Assembly: GCA_030141605.1 (NCBI GenBank)
Contig: JAQGDQ010000044.1
Location: forward strand, 716,001 to 780,000
Origin: Tubiluchus corallicola
Lineage: Eukaryota > Priapulida > Priapulimorpha > Priapulimorphida > Tubiluchidae
DNA length: 64,000 nt
Direction: 5' to 3'
How positions within the stretch are numbered: position 1 is the stretch's first letter; every line of letters begins with the position of its first letter. Of this stretch, positions 52,472-64,000 are shown piece after piece. A program made the translations under genes and the position numbers. The notes below the pieces were generated by a model, which was not told the DNA's origin, searched no databases, and saw nothing but the letters and a program-made list of their open reading frames with translations.

Positions 52472-52805
52472 CCAAGTGCGAATTCGAATCGAATCAAATT
52501 TTTGACTTTCGAAATCGCTCAAACCGAGTTTCAAAATTTCAAATCCAAATCGAACTCGAAAAAATAGTCTCGCAAAGATCACGCATATTGCTTAATTTTG
52601 TACCAAAGCAAAAAAATACTAACAATTTGGGTAAAAATCGTGCACTGAAATAGCAGCTAAATAATGGAGTTTGCATAACGTTTGAAACGGTTTAATCTTA
52701 AGGAACTTTTGTAGTAAAGTGCTGAATTACTCAAATCCAAAATTTTAAGTTCGAATAGAATTTGAATTAAAAAACTCGTTCGAACTGAATTCACCCCAAG
52801 CTTAC
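52472..52805. mobile_element. Possible MITE with imperfect terminal inverted repeats
   Basis: The left part (GAATTCGAATCGAATCAAAT) and the inverted right part (GGGGTGAATTCAGTTCGAAC) share GAATTC, TTCGAA and a T-run, and both ends are unusually rich in TTCGAA-like words. No target duplication identified. Confidence 0.35.
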
Positions 52806-53285
52806 AGCGGAAAGCACAGAGTGCTGATTACTGTACGACTGGAATTCAGGTTCACATTTACATTTCGTTGTAATAACTATCACATCTGCAACATTTATAT
52901 TCACTGGCGAACTCTACACGATCACCTCTATTCATCATGTTGGTAAACTCTTTACCAATAAGTGGTTTCAGTCAATCGCTCATTAAAACAATTCACATTC
53001 AGAATACACACCGTCTCCATTGATTGAGCCACACGAATGCTTTTTCTAGTCACAAATTTGTAACCAAATTTGCCTTGCGAAGAACTGTGGAATGAAAGAT
53101 GATTCGTTTTGGAAATTTTGTCCATAAATGAAATACACGGAAACGGAAGTATGACCGTGTATTTTCACCGTCATTGTTATTCTACGGCGATGGCACACTA
53201 GGTGACAGCGTCCGACACCGGACATCAAGTTTTGGATTAAACGGAAGTGCCAATCGTCCCCCATTATAGATGACTTGATGGATAA
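52806..53285. other. No gene recognised
   Basis: Short frames only; ordinary AT-rich sequence. Confidence 0.4.
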
Positions 53286-53555
53286 GGCAACCCAGTAAAT
53301 GACTGACTGACAAACTGACTGACTTCTTTAGCTAGGAACTACATGTGTTGCTGAGGGCTGTTCATTCTTTATTTGGTCGACTGCGTAGTTAACAACTGAA
53401 TGACGGACTGGTTGACTGGCTGAGTGAGTGAGTGAGTGACTGACTGACTGACTGACTGACTGACTAACTGATTAACTGGCTAGCTAGCTGCTGACTGATT
53501 GACTAGCTGACTGACTGACTGACCGACTAACCGACCGACCGACCGACCGACAGAC
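53286..53555 (+). repeat. (GACT)n-type tetranucleotide microsatellite
   Basis: Two blocks of GACT/GAGT/GACC tetramers separated by about 80 bp of unique sequence. Confidence 0.85.
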
Positions 53556-54054
53556 TGACGCGTGAAAAGAAACAAGAATTTATTCTAGCTTATAGAATGT
53601 TTATCATCAAGAATGTTCGATTTCTTCATTGACAGATATCTTCTTATTTTGCTTAGGAATTTTCTGACTCTGCCAGTCTTTTTATTATCTAAAACGAATT
53701 ACATTACTTTTTGCGCGATCCAATTTGCACTGAACTACTTTGCTAAAATATTTACGATATAGAAATATTTTAATCGCAATATAAACTGGAGAGGGAGAAT
53801 ATTTAAACGGTAGAGGACAATATCTTGACTGAGACAAACGTAAACGGCACGCGTCAAAACTTGTTACAAATTTGCAAGCATTAGATGACAAAATTGACAA
53901 ACTGAAATTTATCTGTTATATAACCAGTAGCTACAAGGGTGTCCTTGAAAATGGAAAAACAACAAGTTATACATGGAAGAATTCAATGCTTCAATGTAAT
54001 TGGTTTGTGCCAGACGGTTTAGTTAGTAGTAAGGCGTAATGGTGTAATGGGGTA

Positions 54055-54292
<238 letters not shown>

Positions 54293-54479
54293 ATATTACT
54301 ATAATTTCATGCGTTGCAGGTAGAAATTACATTAAAAACATTTTGAACGATCGCTTTTTATTTGTTTCTTCAAAATCTCGACTTTCATACTAAGTCTTCA
54401 CAGGTGACAAACAAATTAGCTCAATGCAAGAGACGTTGTTTTTCTTATATTAGTTTCTAGCAAATGTCTTAGCACAGAA

Positions 54480-54879
54480 AGTTCTTCGCTGGTACATGCA
54501 TTTCGCCATTTGCTAGTTAGATGGACGGAAGCCAATAGCGTCTGCATCTGTGAACACGTTGCAGAAAAAATACAGGCGCCGTATCTCCCGTTTTTAAATT
54601 TATAATTTCCCGAGTTTTTTGTGTATTACACCGAATGTTGCACTGTACTTCAAGTTTCGCTTTTGCAAACATGTGCAACACGCTCATGGAATGTTTGTGC
54701 TGTTGAAAATTATGTTCAATCATGAAATCATCACTAGCTGGGCTTGCCAGTCGTTAATTAACTTTTTAACCTATTATTTAATTGCCAGAAATACTTTTGC
54801 GTAATTATAGGTGCTAAAGCATATATTTACTGCACTTCAAAAAGTGAGGTAGACTGCGAAAAATAATCCTGTTTTCCTT
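54480..54879 (-). mobile_element. TTAA-flanked MITE family 1, copy E (inverted, truncated)
   Basis: Read on the minus strand it begins AAGGAAAACAGGATTATTTT and follows family landmarks (AGCGTGTTGCACATGTTTGC, GCGAAACTTGAAGTACAGTG, CTAACTAGCAAATGGCGAAA). The right terminus is missing and the TTAA next to the left end is mutated. Confidence 0.7.
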
Positions 54880-55379
54880 GACAGAGCGCATTTATTAATT
54901 GATTGCAACTTGCAAGCTTTACTTAGCCCTGTCCTGAAAGCTTCAAATAAACATTTCTTCTCTCATTCAAGCTGATTTCTGTCAATAGCACTACGAATTA
55001 CATCCTACTGGATTCAATTTAGCAAAGTTTAATGCCATCTGTTTCTACTTCGCACTGTAATTATGCTGTAAACAGGATTTACTATTGGATTTTACAGTGG
55101 ACTGTAATGCCTCCTCTAACCATTCCAAACCGAGCATGTTGATTCACGTGCACATGTACCCCTCCTTCACAAATCCTACTATACATAAAAATTCGTTGGA
55201 TTTGTGTTTTCGTTTGGTAAGATTAGAAAAGTTAAAGGGAAAAATTTGAAACCGTTTTTAGCAAAATTTCTTCATTGTACTGATAAAAATATTCTAGTGG
55301 CTTCTTACTAAAACATAAGACCTGGAGCAAGAGATTTATTACAAACAGGAAAAAAATAGCCACTCAAATGCCATTTATA

Positions 55380-55480
55380 GGTAGGTAGGTAGGCAGGCAG
55401 GCAGGCAGGTAGGTAGGTAGCTAGGTGGGAGATAGGCAGGCAGGCAGGCAGGTAGGTAGGCAGGTAGGTAGGTAGGCATA
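55380..55480 (+). repeat. (GGTA)n/(GGCA)n microsatellite
   Basis: About 100 bp of GGTA and GGCA tetramers. Confidence 0.95.
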
Positions 55481-55550
55481 TTCTGCGTAAAAAGACTTTT
55501 TTACATGAAGTTTTTGCTTCACCTTTTGTTGATCATTTATTGCTGCTTCA

Positions 55551-55690
55551 CCGACCACTTTATTTCTGCTTCCTCGGGCATTTTACTACTCCCTCATGGG
55601 CCACTTTTTTACTGCTTCATGGACCATTTTATTGCTGCCTCATGGACCACTTTATTGCTGCATCAAGGACCACTTTGTTTCTGCGTCATA
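55551..55690 (+). repeat. Minisatellite with about 23-bp period
   Basis: Roughly six units of CCACTTTATTGCTGCNTCATGGA, varying from 22 to 24 bp. The hydrophobic open frame across it (55505-55741) is a by-product of the repeat. Confidence 0.8.
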
Positions 55691-55741
55691 GTGTCTTTGC
55701 CTAACCACGTGTCGGCTGAAATTCGTTTGTTCTTGTCCTGA

Positions 55742-58579
55742 CTGACCGCTCAATGTTTACTTTACTCCCACAGTAACTTTTAGTACCCAAATCAAATGTC
55801 AAATTCACGAACTGGAACAATTATCTCGATGGGCTTCTTAAAAAAACAATTTCTATAACAGCTAGGACAGGGATCAATTGAGAAGTTAATGTGTGCTTAG
55901 CGACCGAAATTAAATAACGCCGAGCCAGGGCAGGAAATGGAGGAGCGACCGCCAAAACTTTTTCTTTTACGTTTTATCTGCCATGCTACTCGTTGAGTGA
56001 CAATATATATCTAGCCGAAGTTCCGAATTTGTGTAAGACACTACCATCTGAAAGTCCAGCGAGGATTGTCCGCACTAAAGAGATGTCCCCAACAATCGAC
56101 ATAATAGGTGAGTTCTGCAGTTGATCGCTGGATTCATTCATGCTGGATATCACCTAGCAGTAACTGAACTTCATAAAAAGAGGGTTAATTAATACTAACG
56201 GAAGTAAACTGAAAAATCATACAAAAGCGGCCATATCAATTACCCCATTACTGAAACACATTTCAGCAAAGCGCTACTTTATTGGCATTGTGATCGGTTT
56301 CAGTGAAAGTGTTTCGGCATCAAACACAGTGCAATGCGTTGACCTTGTTTACTCGGACAAATGTAATCAGTAAATGGAGTGTAAATTATTCTGCAGTATG
56401 TGGCGTTATATAGTCAACCGCCATAAAGTTAATGCACTGCATATAAAGAAGCCAAGCAAACTGTATTGGAATGATACTGATACATAGTAAAAGCATGTTG
56501 TTCTAATCGTATGCAAACAGGGCATTACGATTTTCGTGACACCGTTTACTTCGAAACGAAACGCGACTACGAAACGATTTCCGAACGTCTTTTCGTTCCC
56601 ATCTCTTCAGTGAATCTAAGGAAACATTCTAAGAGATAAAACGATATAAAATTAATGGCTGCTTATGCAGAATACATTGCCTTACCCATTTTTTCTAGAT
56701 AATGAATGACAACTGGTGCTTGACACTTCAGCAATTCAACAATTCATTAATTTTATGTCGGTTGTTCCTTTCAATTTATTCCTGGATTCACTGAAAAAAG
56801 GGAACGAAAACGGGATCTTCTGAAATGCAATAAGCTGTACAAAGAAAGTTATGATGCTCTGGTTGTATTGGATGAAAATATTGTTCAAATCGGGCAAACA
56901 AAGAAACAATTTATGTGTTACCTACAGTTTGTTGTAGATAACTCTTGTACTATTGTATTTTACATAGCACGAGGCCTCGTGACATGCGTAGCAGATATCT
57001 AACTACTTTGTCCATCCCCGTAGATCAGTGTTTTTTGCCCCATACATCTTTTTCACCATATGTTCTGTTATCATTCCTACTAGGTCTTTCCAAAATGGTC
57101 TAATTTCTTAGCGTATTACCCCCTGGAAACATTTTAATAATATGTCAGGATGTTGCACCTTTTACACCTTTTTAAGCTTACCTGATTCTGCACGTTGCAG
57201 ATTTACTTGATTGGTTTTTATAACAGATTTTTACAAATACAGCAGTAATAGAAAAACTGAAATGAAGTCGTGTAAATTAACGCTTGAAATTCAACAGTAC
57301 GCTGTCCTGTAGCACAATTTGTAAAATTCTAGTTTGCTGATCAATATTCAAAACTCCCACCTGTTGAGAACCACTCCTGCAGATACAGAGTTGTGGATCA
57401 TGCACATGCGCATGCGCCTGCAATAAGTCAATGGTACCCTCCTGAATTGTTCAAATAAACCAGAAGTCGGTGGATATAGAGGCCAAAGAGAAGGGCATAA
57501 CAGCCTCGTTGGCTATTCCGAATTATAAGTCTTCACGCGTGGTGCTTTCAACTTGCAAACTTCTCCGTTTGGTCCGTTAAATACCCCCCCCCTTTATATC
57601 TTAATACATTTCTTGTAATAGCGAGGTTATTAGCCCGTAGTAGGCCCAGTTGGGAACTGCAAGACTAATCAACTCTTTGGATAAGAAATTGCCAGTATTT
57701 ACCCTTCAATAGTAACTCCTACCATCTACCATTAATCAATTTCTCATTGATTAAAATGTTTCCCACATAAGAAAGTAAGCGCCATGAGACTAATCAAAAT
57801 GACCTGAACTGAAAGTACACTTTCACGTTCACCCGGCACTAGACTATCTAGATACCAGACCACCATTGACCACTGAACAGCCTCCAGGTTCATCAACGTC
57901 TACTAAAAGTTGGATATTAATGATGAAGCCAAATAGCCTTGCATTTCGATGTAAAAAAGTCAAATGTAAATTTTGCTGCACGTTGTGATATTTCAGGAAA
58001 GTTCGCTTAAGCTTTAATTAAGGTAATGTTTAAGTAAATCTGAGCATTTCTTCAAACTGCAATTAAGATTGCGCCAACATGACATTCAGTTAACCGCCTT
58101 AACTGGTAAAATCCTAACTAAAGCAAGAGATTACTATAATTAAGATTTCCAATTGGAAAATGGTTTATAAAAGGAAATAAGACTTAATTTACCGTCAGAC
58201 AAATTCTATGCAGGAAAATCTTCAGTGACTTACTAGACTAGAAGAAAATGTGCTTCTGTAAAGTTCTATGGGAGACATTTATGACATCTATTTCAGGGTT
58301 GTTAGATCTAAAAATCCATTTCTATTAGCTTCCTTTAAAAATGCCAGTCTTTTTGGGTCTAGTGGAACTTTTTCAGATTCCGCAAAATCGAATTGATAAA
58401 AATAATGTTTTTATAATAATTATTAAGGCAAATCAGTTAATGTTTGTGTGGCGGTTATTGCGTGAAGTGAAAGTAACAGAAATGGATCCTCCCAGTCATA
58501 GTCCTAACTACTCTGGAATGGATGTTATAATCGTTTCTCGATGTTAATTTTCTGTGAATTTCATTTAGCTTATATGTTT
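55742..58579. other. No gene recognised
   Basis: About 2.8 kb without recognisable coding frames or elements. There is a short C-run near 57585. Confidence 0.4.
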
Positions 58580-58680
58580 GTGCAAAAAACTTAATGGCCA
58601 TTTTGTTTTTTCTTTGCAACCGAAAGGCCTGTGGTTCGAATCCAGACTGCATCCGACTTTTTCACATTTGCTGTCGGATA
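58580..58680 (+). mobile_element. tRNA-derived SINE head
   Basis: A consensus box B (GGTTCGAATCC, 58633-58643) is preceded by a weak box A region (TTAATGGCCATTTTG). No clear tail found. Could be a tRNA pseudogene. Confidence 0.5.
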
Positions 58681-58970
58681 GATTGGTTTGAAAAATTCAA
58701 TAATTATTTGTTTATTCATCAATAATCTGTTAGCATTAAGCGACCTCGGAATTCTGCTCCTATCGAACCTAAGTAGATATGGACGTAAAGATAAACGTGT
58801 GGGCGGAACATAATTTCGACAGGCAGACAGACAAGCGGGCAGGCAAACAGATAAATAAATAGATAGCCTAACAGACGAAGTAGTTAAAACGAATTAGTTA
58901 CATGTAATTAAGTAATTAGTAACGAGGTCTATATGATCATTGCAACCTGCATCTTTATGATTTATATTTA

Positions 58971-59375
58971 GTAATCGAATGTGGAAACTTTTCCAAGTCT
59001 ATAATTCTGAATGCTGCAAGAAGAAATTATTGAAGTCTCGTAATCTAATCTATCTCTACACTTTAACAAGTTTAAAAATTACGACGAAAGAGTTAAGATC
59101 GGTTTAGTAATCGAATGTGGAAATTTTTCCAAGTCTATAATTCTGAATGCTGTAAGAAGAAATTATTGAAGTCTCGTAACCTAATCTATCTCTACACTTT
59201 AACAAGTTTAAAAATTACGACGAAAGAGTTAAGATCGGTTTAGTAATCGAATGTGGAAACTTTTCCAAGTCTATAATTCTGAATGCTGTAAGAAGAAATT
59301 ATTGAAGTCTCGTAACCTAATCTATCTCTACACTTTAACAAGTTTAAAAATTACTACGAAAGAGTTAAGATCGGT
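58971..59375 (+). repeat. 136-bp tandem repeat, three copies
   Basis: Units start at 58971, 59107 and 59243, an exact 136-bp period. Each runs from GTAATCGAATGTGGAAA to GAAAGAGTTAAGATCGGTTTA (the last ends TCGGTACC). Only a handful of differences separate the copies, so the triplication is recent. The unit contains no long open frame. Confidence 0.97.
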
Positions 59376-61107
59376 ACCAATGCGCAAGCTAATAATTCGT
59401 AAGCAAACTGTTAATGCGTCGACTTCATGAATTCTTAACTTATTTCATGTTTTCCCTATAATCATCGTCATTTACGTCCAGCTTATATACAAATTTAATG
59501 TACATTTATTCTCTTGGGAAATTTGGGTTACTTGCACCTATAATACCCGATAACATTTGGGTTCTTCACAGCTATCATTACAGAGTCTTCGTAAATACTG
59601 TATGAAAAATTAACGAAGATTACGCTGTCTCTATTTCGTGTAATTATTTCGTTAAACACCTCTAAGGCTATAACGCCGCATAAGAATATTAAGTGACATC
59701 TTCAGTCATTTCTAAATTACCAAAACTTTAGCAGTAAATTAGAATAGAGTCGGAATTTGTTTAAAATTAACATAAATTGCATTTACTTGAATTTAATTAC
59801 GTTATATTTCATTCCGTTCGTTACGTTACGTTCCGTGTTGTCATATCACGTACACACGCTACATTATGTAGCATTACCGGTACAGCAAAGCATTTTTTTA
59901 GAATTTTGACGGCAAACTTGCCTACTGCTGACTGTGCACGTTTGTGTGTAACTGCACAGATCTAAATCTCATCAGAGCTTTGAGCTAACTGCATGTGCAA
60001 GAACAACATGATGCAGCAACATAACATTAAATTCTGTTCTATTCGTCACTTTCGTTGTGTACAATATGATACAATCTCTATTAATAATAACTGTGCGATA
60101 ATTACTTTTTCGCGTGATAAATGAATTTTTTGTTGGACGTGCTGAATCTCTCGTCTAAGAATTCCTCTTTATTTTGTTTCGTTGTTTCCATGGTGTGTCC
60201 ACACTATTCAGGGTACAGGGCGTAATCTCTTCTGCGAGATATGATCGTCTCCAAAGCGCATCCGTCTTCTAAGCGTTCTGATGGATAACATTTTTTACTT
60301 TCTTTTACTCTTTCTCGTGTAGTTTTGTTTCCATTCCTCTTCTTTTTGTTGAGTCCATAGCCACAATGTACATTTGTTCAAATAACCCATTAGCACTTTT
60401 GCATCATTTGACTAAATAATTTCTTGTAGTGGCATAGTTCACTTTGTCGTAACATATTCAAGCATATTCTCAGTAGTATCATCTTCATTTTTATACACTG
60501 GACTCTCGTCTTCTTTGAACTGACTGTTCTAATACTTCTTGAGTAGCAACATATTTAATTTAATTTTTATCAACACCCCTTCTAGTGCTATTCCTAGACA
60601 GCTTATGATAGCTGATTACGTAATTAACAGCAGAGCTGTGGCAATACGATATTAATAACAGTAACTCCATACAATTTTTTATTTTGCCAAGTTTATAAGG
60701 TACAAATTTTAAATACCTTGACTTTGTTTTAACCCCTCCTGTCCTAACCAGATCTTTCACCTATAGTGTCGTATTAGTCATCGCCTCTATATTGTGTAAT
60801 AGGCTTGTAAATAGCGCCAATAAAAGCAATATTCCGAAGAACATCAGTCCCTAATTATTGTATTGCGTTACTAATATTACATACGTTATTGTCAACTGCT
60901 GTGCAGTTAATTATGCAGTAAACCATAGTGGCATGGTTATATACAGTCTATAGATACAATATAAGTGCACAGTATATGTTTTTACAACGACCTCTATGGC
61001 GATAACCACAAAAGCGGTAACAGTATCAACAAGAATACTGAAGGTGACAAATATAGCGACAACGGAAACTACAAGGACAAGAGCAACAAAACCAATAACA
61101 TAAACCG
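59376..61107. other. No gene recognised
   Basis: AT-rich with short frames only. Confidence 0.4.
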
Positions 61108-61294
61108 TTGCACAACAACAACAACAACAACGACGACAACAACAACAACAACAGCAAAAGCAATAGCGGCAACAGCAACGGCAACAACAGCAGCAGCAGT
61201 AGCAACAACGATGACGACGACAACAACAACAACATGGTTGCACTAGGAGCACCAAAGACAATGATTGTGATGACAGCAATAGCAACAACAGCTA

Positions 61295-61326
<32 letters not shown>

Positions 61327-61345
61327 ACAACAAAACGGCTGCAGC
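61108..61345 (+). repeat. (AAC/AGC)n trinucleotide repeats
   Basis: Two blocks of AAC, AGC, GAC and GGC trinucleotides (about 61108-61235 and 61278-61345). These are the complement type of the GTT/GCT array at 34438-35280. Predicted frames are low-complexity artefacts. Confidence 0.92.
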
Positions 61346-62089
61346 AGGAGTAGAAGAAAAAAGAAAAAGAAAAATTAATACCGCCATGGATTGTTGACGC
61401 TTTAAAAATAGGCAGCTTTACCATCACCAACATGAAGACAGCGAGGATGTTTATAATAGATCCTGGTGTTTATTTGACTCCACCTAATTTGTCTGAAGTT
61501 AATGGCTCTAATGCAATTGACACCAAGCGTAAATGAGGGGAGTGCACTGAAAGTGTGTGTGCTCGTTTAGAAATGGCTTGCATTGTGGTTTGAATGAAAA
61601 ACAAAAGCAAGAAATGAAGCAAATAAAACGCTTTTTGCAAACAAGGAAAATGCGTTACAAGGTTTTCTGAGAAACATGTATTGTGTTTTAAAACATAGTA
61701 CATAGATAAATAGTTAAACCACAGCCCAAGTTTGGAACACTTGCTTAAACATGCATAATGCGCGTTTGGCAAACTTTGTGAACAAATGCAGCTTGTAACT
61801 CTAGTGACGCATCTGCTAAAATTATTACTGAACTAGAAAAAGAGCGAGACCACTTTTAATGATTGCCTAATGCAGTCATCTCATTAGGTGCCAAAGGTTT
61901 CGTTTAGTACTGACCGTCTCTCGGCTTGTGTGATAGCTTGTGTTATACTACAACGAACTCTTCTTCAAATAAACAAAACCTAACTAAGCCCTGGAGTCAC
62001 CCAATGGTGTCCAGTTTTAGTGGAAGTATTGGATAACGGCGCCAAAGCCATTTGCTGGAATCTTTGAACTTGTAGTAAACTTAGCCGTA
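61346..62089. other. No gene recognised
   Basis: Short frames without family resemblance; no element ends were seen. Confidence 0.4.
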
Positions 62090-62294
62090 ACAAATGATAC
62101 TGAAGCTTGGCACATATATACTTCGGACTACGTAAAAAATGTTGCATGTTGCCAAAAAACTGTTGTAATTGACGGTACAGATAGCCCTGAGTACAGATAG
62201 TACAAATGATACTGAAGCTTGGCACATTTGTACATCGGACTACGTAAAAAATGTAGCATGTTGCCAAAAAACTGTTGTAATTGACGGTACAGAT
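62090..62294 (+). repeat. Tandem duplication, 112-bp period
   Basis: ACAAATGATACTGAAGCTTG through TTGACGGTACAGAT occurs at 62090 and 62202, with a few substitutions (for example ATATATACTTCGG against TTTGTACATCGG). Two copies only. Confidence 0.95.
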
Positions 62295-63526
62295 TGTTCA
62301 ATACAAAAACAGAATTATAACTTTCACTGATTAGTTAAAATGATCAGAGGTTTCATGTGACCAGCCATATCGAAAATATAGTTCCCAACAAAATAAAATT
62401 TACTGTGTTGATGTAAATAGTCCACAAAGTTGCTCTTCGTGAATTCAAAATACTTTGATAGTAAACCGACGCCTCTGAAGCTCCTTCCCAGGGGATTTCC
62501 TTTTATAATGAGGTTCTGTTTCCATATTAAGACCGCCTCTACCTGCCATTACGGGAAGGACAGTGCGATGAAATATGTTAGGTGGCGCAAAAAACGTGCC
62601 GATACTTTGATCACGGAATCGCTTGAAAGTTACCACACAGATGGTACAGACGTTTGTGTGATAATATCAGAAATTTTTGGTCATTCATATAATTATAATT
62701 TTTCCAAAGATACAAAAGTCTGAAAACAGGAAGTCAAAAAAGTAAATACCGGAAAAAATTGTGTTACTGTTGTTAAACTTACCGACAATGCTCTACGTGT
62801 CCACCATTTAGCTGCAAACTAAACGAAGGCGTTCCTTCCGACAGCTGACACAATTTCTACCTTCTTTAATTAAGGGGTACTTGATCCCACCTGCTCAACA
62901 ATTTTTGCTCTTAGTTTCTCTGAATCAAACGGCTCTGTATGACCGTCGCATACGCTGGAAATTCAAGATACTTTAGTTTAGTTCAGGATTAAGTTTAATT
63001 TTTTTATTTGACAGCAAATCCTTATCAATATTTTACTATAGCCCAGGATGTAAAATGAGCTAACATTGTTCTGGCATTTAAATATTTGACGTACAAAAGA
63101 TTTTCGGCCATGGCTTAAAACTATACACTTGCAACTCTCACAACCAAAAGTCAATGCATTGTAGTACCAAGCTGTTAAACTTCATCTTTGTAGAGAACCT
63201 GCTTCTACTGTACTGTAGTTTAAATTTTGGTATTTTTCTGCGCCAGCAGATGAAAAAGACATTTGAAATTGTTCACTTGGCTGAAATTAAGGTTTTGGAA
63301 ATTGAAGAGCTACTGTTGAAGAGAAGGATCAAGCCAAAGAACTGGATAAGGATGTTGCTGAATATGACAATTAAAAGAATCAAATTTATCTATTGCTGCC
63401 TTCATTGATAACAACTGGGTTACCATCTGAGAATTTGCTGTTTGCAACAAACTGTAAACATTAATTACAAAGGGAAATGACAGGTCGGCAACTAGAAGTT
63501 TTTTACACATGGAGTTCATACATGGT
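62295..63526. other. No gene recognised
   Basis: A 97-codon plus-strand frame at 62430-62723 and an 84-codon frame at 63154-63408 have no recognisable motifs. Confidence 0.35.
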
Positions 63527-63800
<274 letters not shown>

Positions 63801-64000
63801 GATGGAGAGAGTAAGTGTTTACTGAATATTTGCTGTGCAATTTAGTGAATAATTTATAGCATAACGAGTAGTATACCAGCAATTACAACGTCACTTAGCT
63901 TGGTTGGATCATTAATCTCCAATCTGCAACAACTATTATATGCGAGATTATGCCAAGTAAACAGCAATCATAGGGCTATAAATGAAGACTGTGTGAACAT

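Noticed and set aside
55505-55741. Small hydrophobic secreted protein
   Set aside because: The frame follows a 23-bp minisatellite, and its His-Phe-Ile repeats mirror the DNA period.

Overview
The window is animal (metazoan) nuclear DNA. It is visibly AT-rich, gene-poor and crowded with microsatellites and decayed transposable elements. It contains a split class A GPCR gene with GT-AG introns, fragments of several non-LTR retrotransposon clades, tRNA- and 5S-derived SINE-like sequences, and short DNA transposons. The GPCR is of a neuropeptide-receptor type and the repeats resemble those of marine invertebrates. A spiralian or other bilaterian invertebrate is plausible, but the species cannot be fixed from this sequence.

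One protein-coding gene can be assembled with confidence, on the minus strand. Coding exon 1 is at 29965-30235, exon 2 at 4542-4641 and exon 3 at 3512-4247. The splices are in phase and give a complete 368-residue, seven-helix peptide-receptor-like GPCR. Intron 1 is about 25.3 kb and intron 2 is 294 bp. A good splice acceptor at 30349-30350 suggests at least one further 5' untranslated exon upstream (above 30.3 kb), which I could not locate.

Region 1-3.5 kb holds a decayed R2/NeSL-like reverse transcriptase fragment and the 3' flank of the GPCR. Region 4.6-30 kb is intron 1. It carries tRNA-derived SINEs, several LINE remnants, a hAT-type nonautonomous element with a perfect 8-bp target duplication, two MITE families (one copy split by a retroposon with a 5-bp target duplication), and large microsatellites. 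Region 30.3-64 kb shows no recognisable coding gene. It carries a foldback-like element built of 16-bp subrepeats, LINE 3' ends, a TTAA-flanked MITE family (five copies in the window, four of them here), a 2.1-kb element with Harbinger-like ends, three distinct tandem arrays (56, 136 and 112 bp periods), pentanucleotide and trinucleotide satellites, and a 570-bp retroposon headed by a complete 5S rRNA-like sequence.

No bacterial-style system, CRISPR array or operon is present. The most notable items are the reconstructed receptor with its 25-kb intron, the 5S-headed retroposon, the transposon insertions resolved to target-site duplications, and the recurrent link between retroposon 3' ends and microsatellites.
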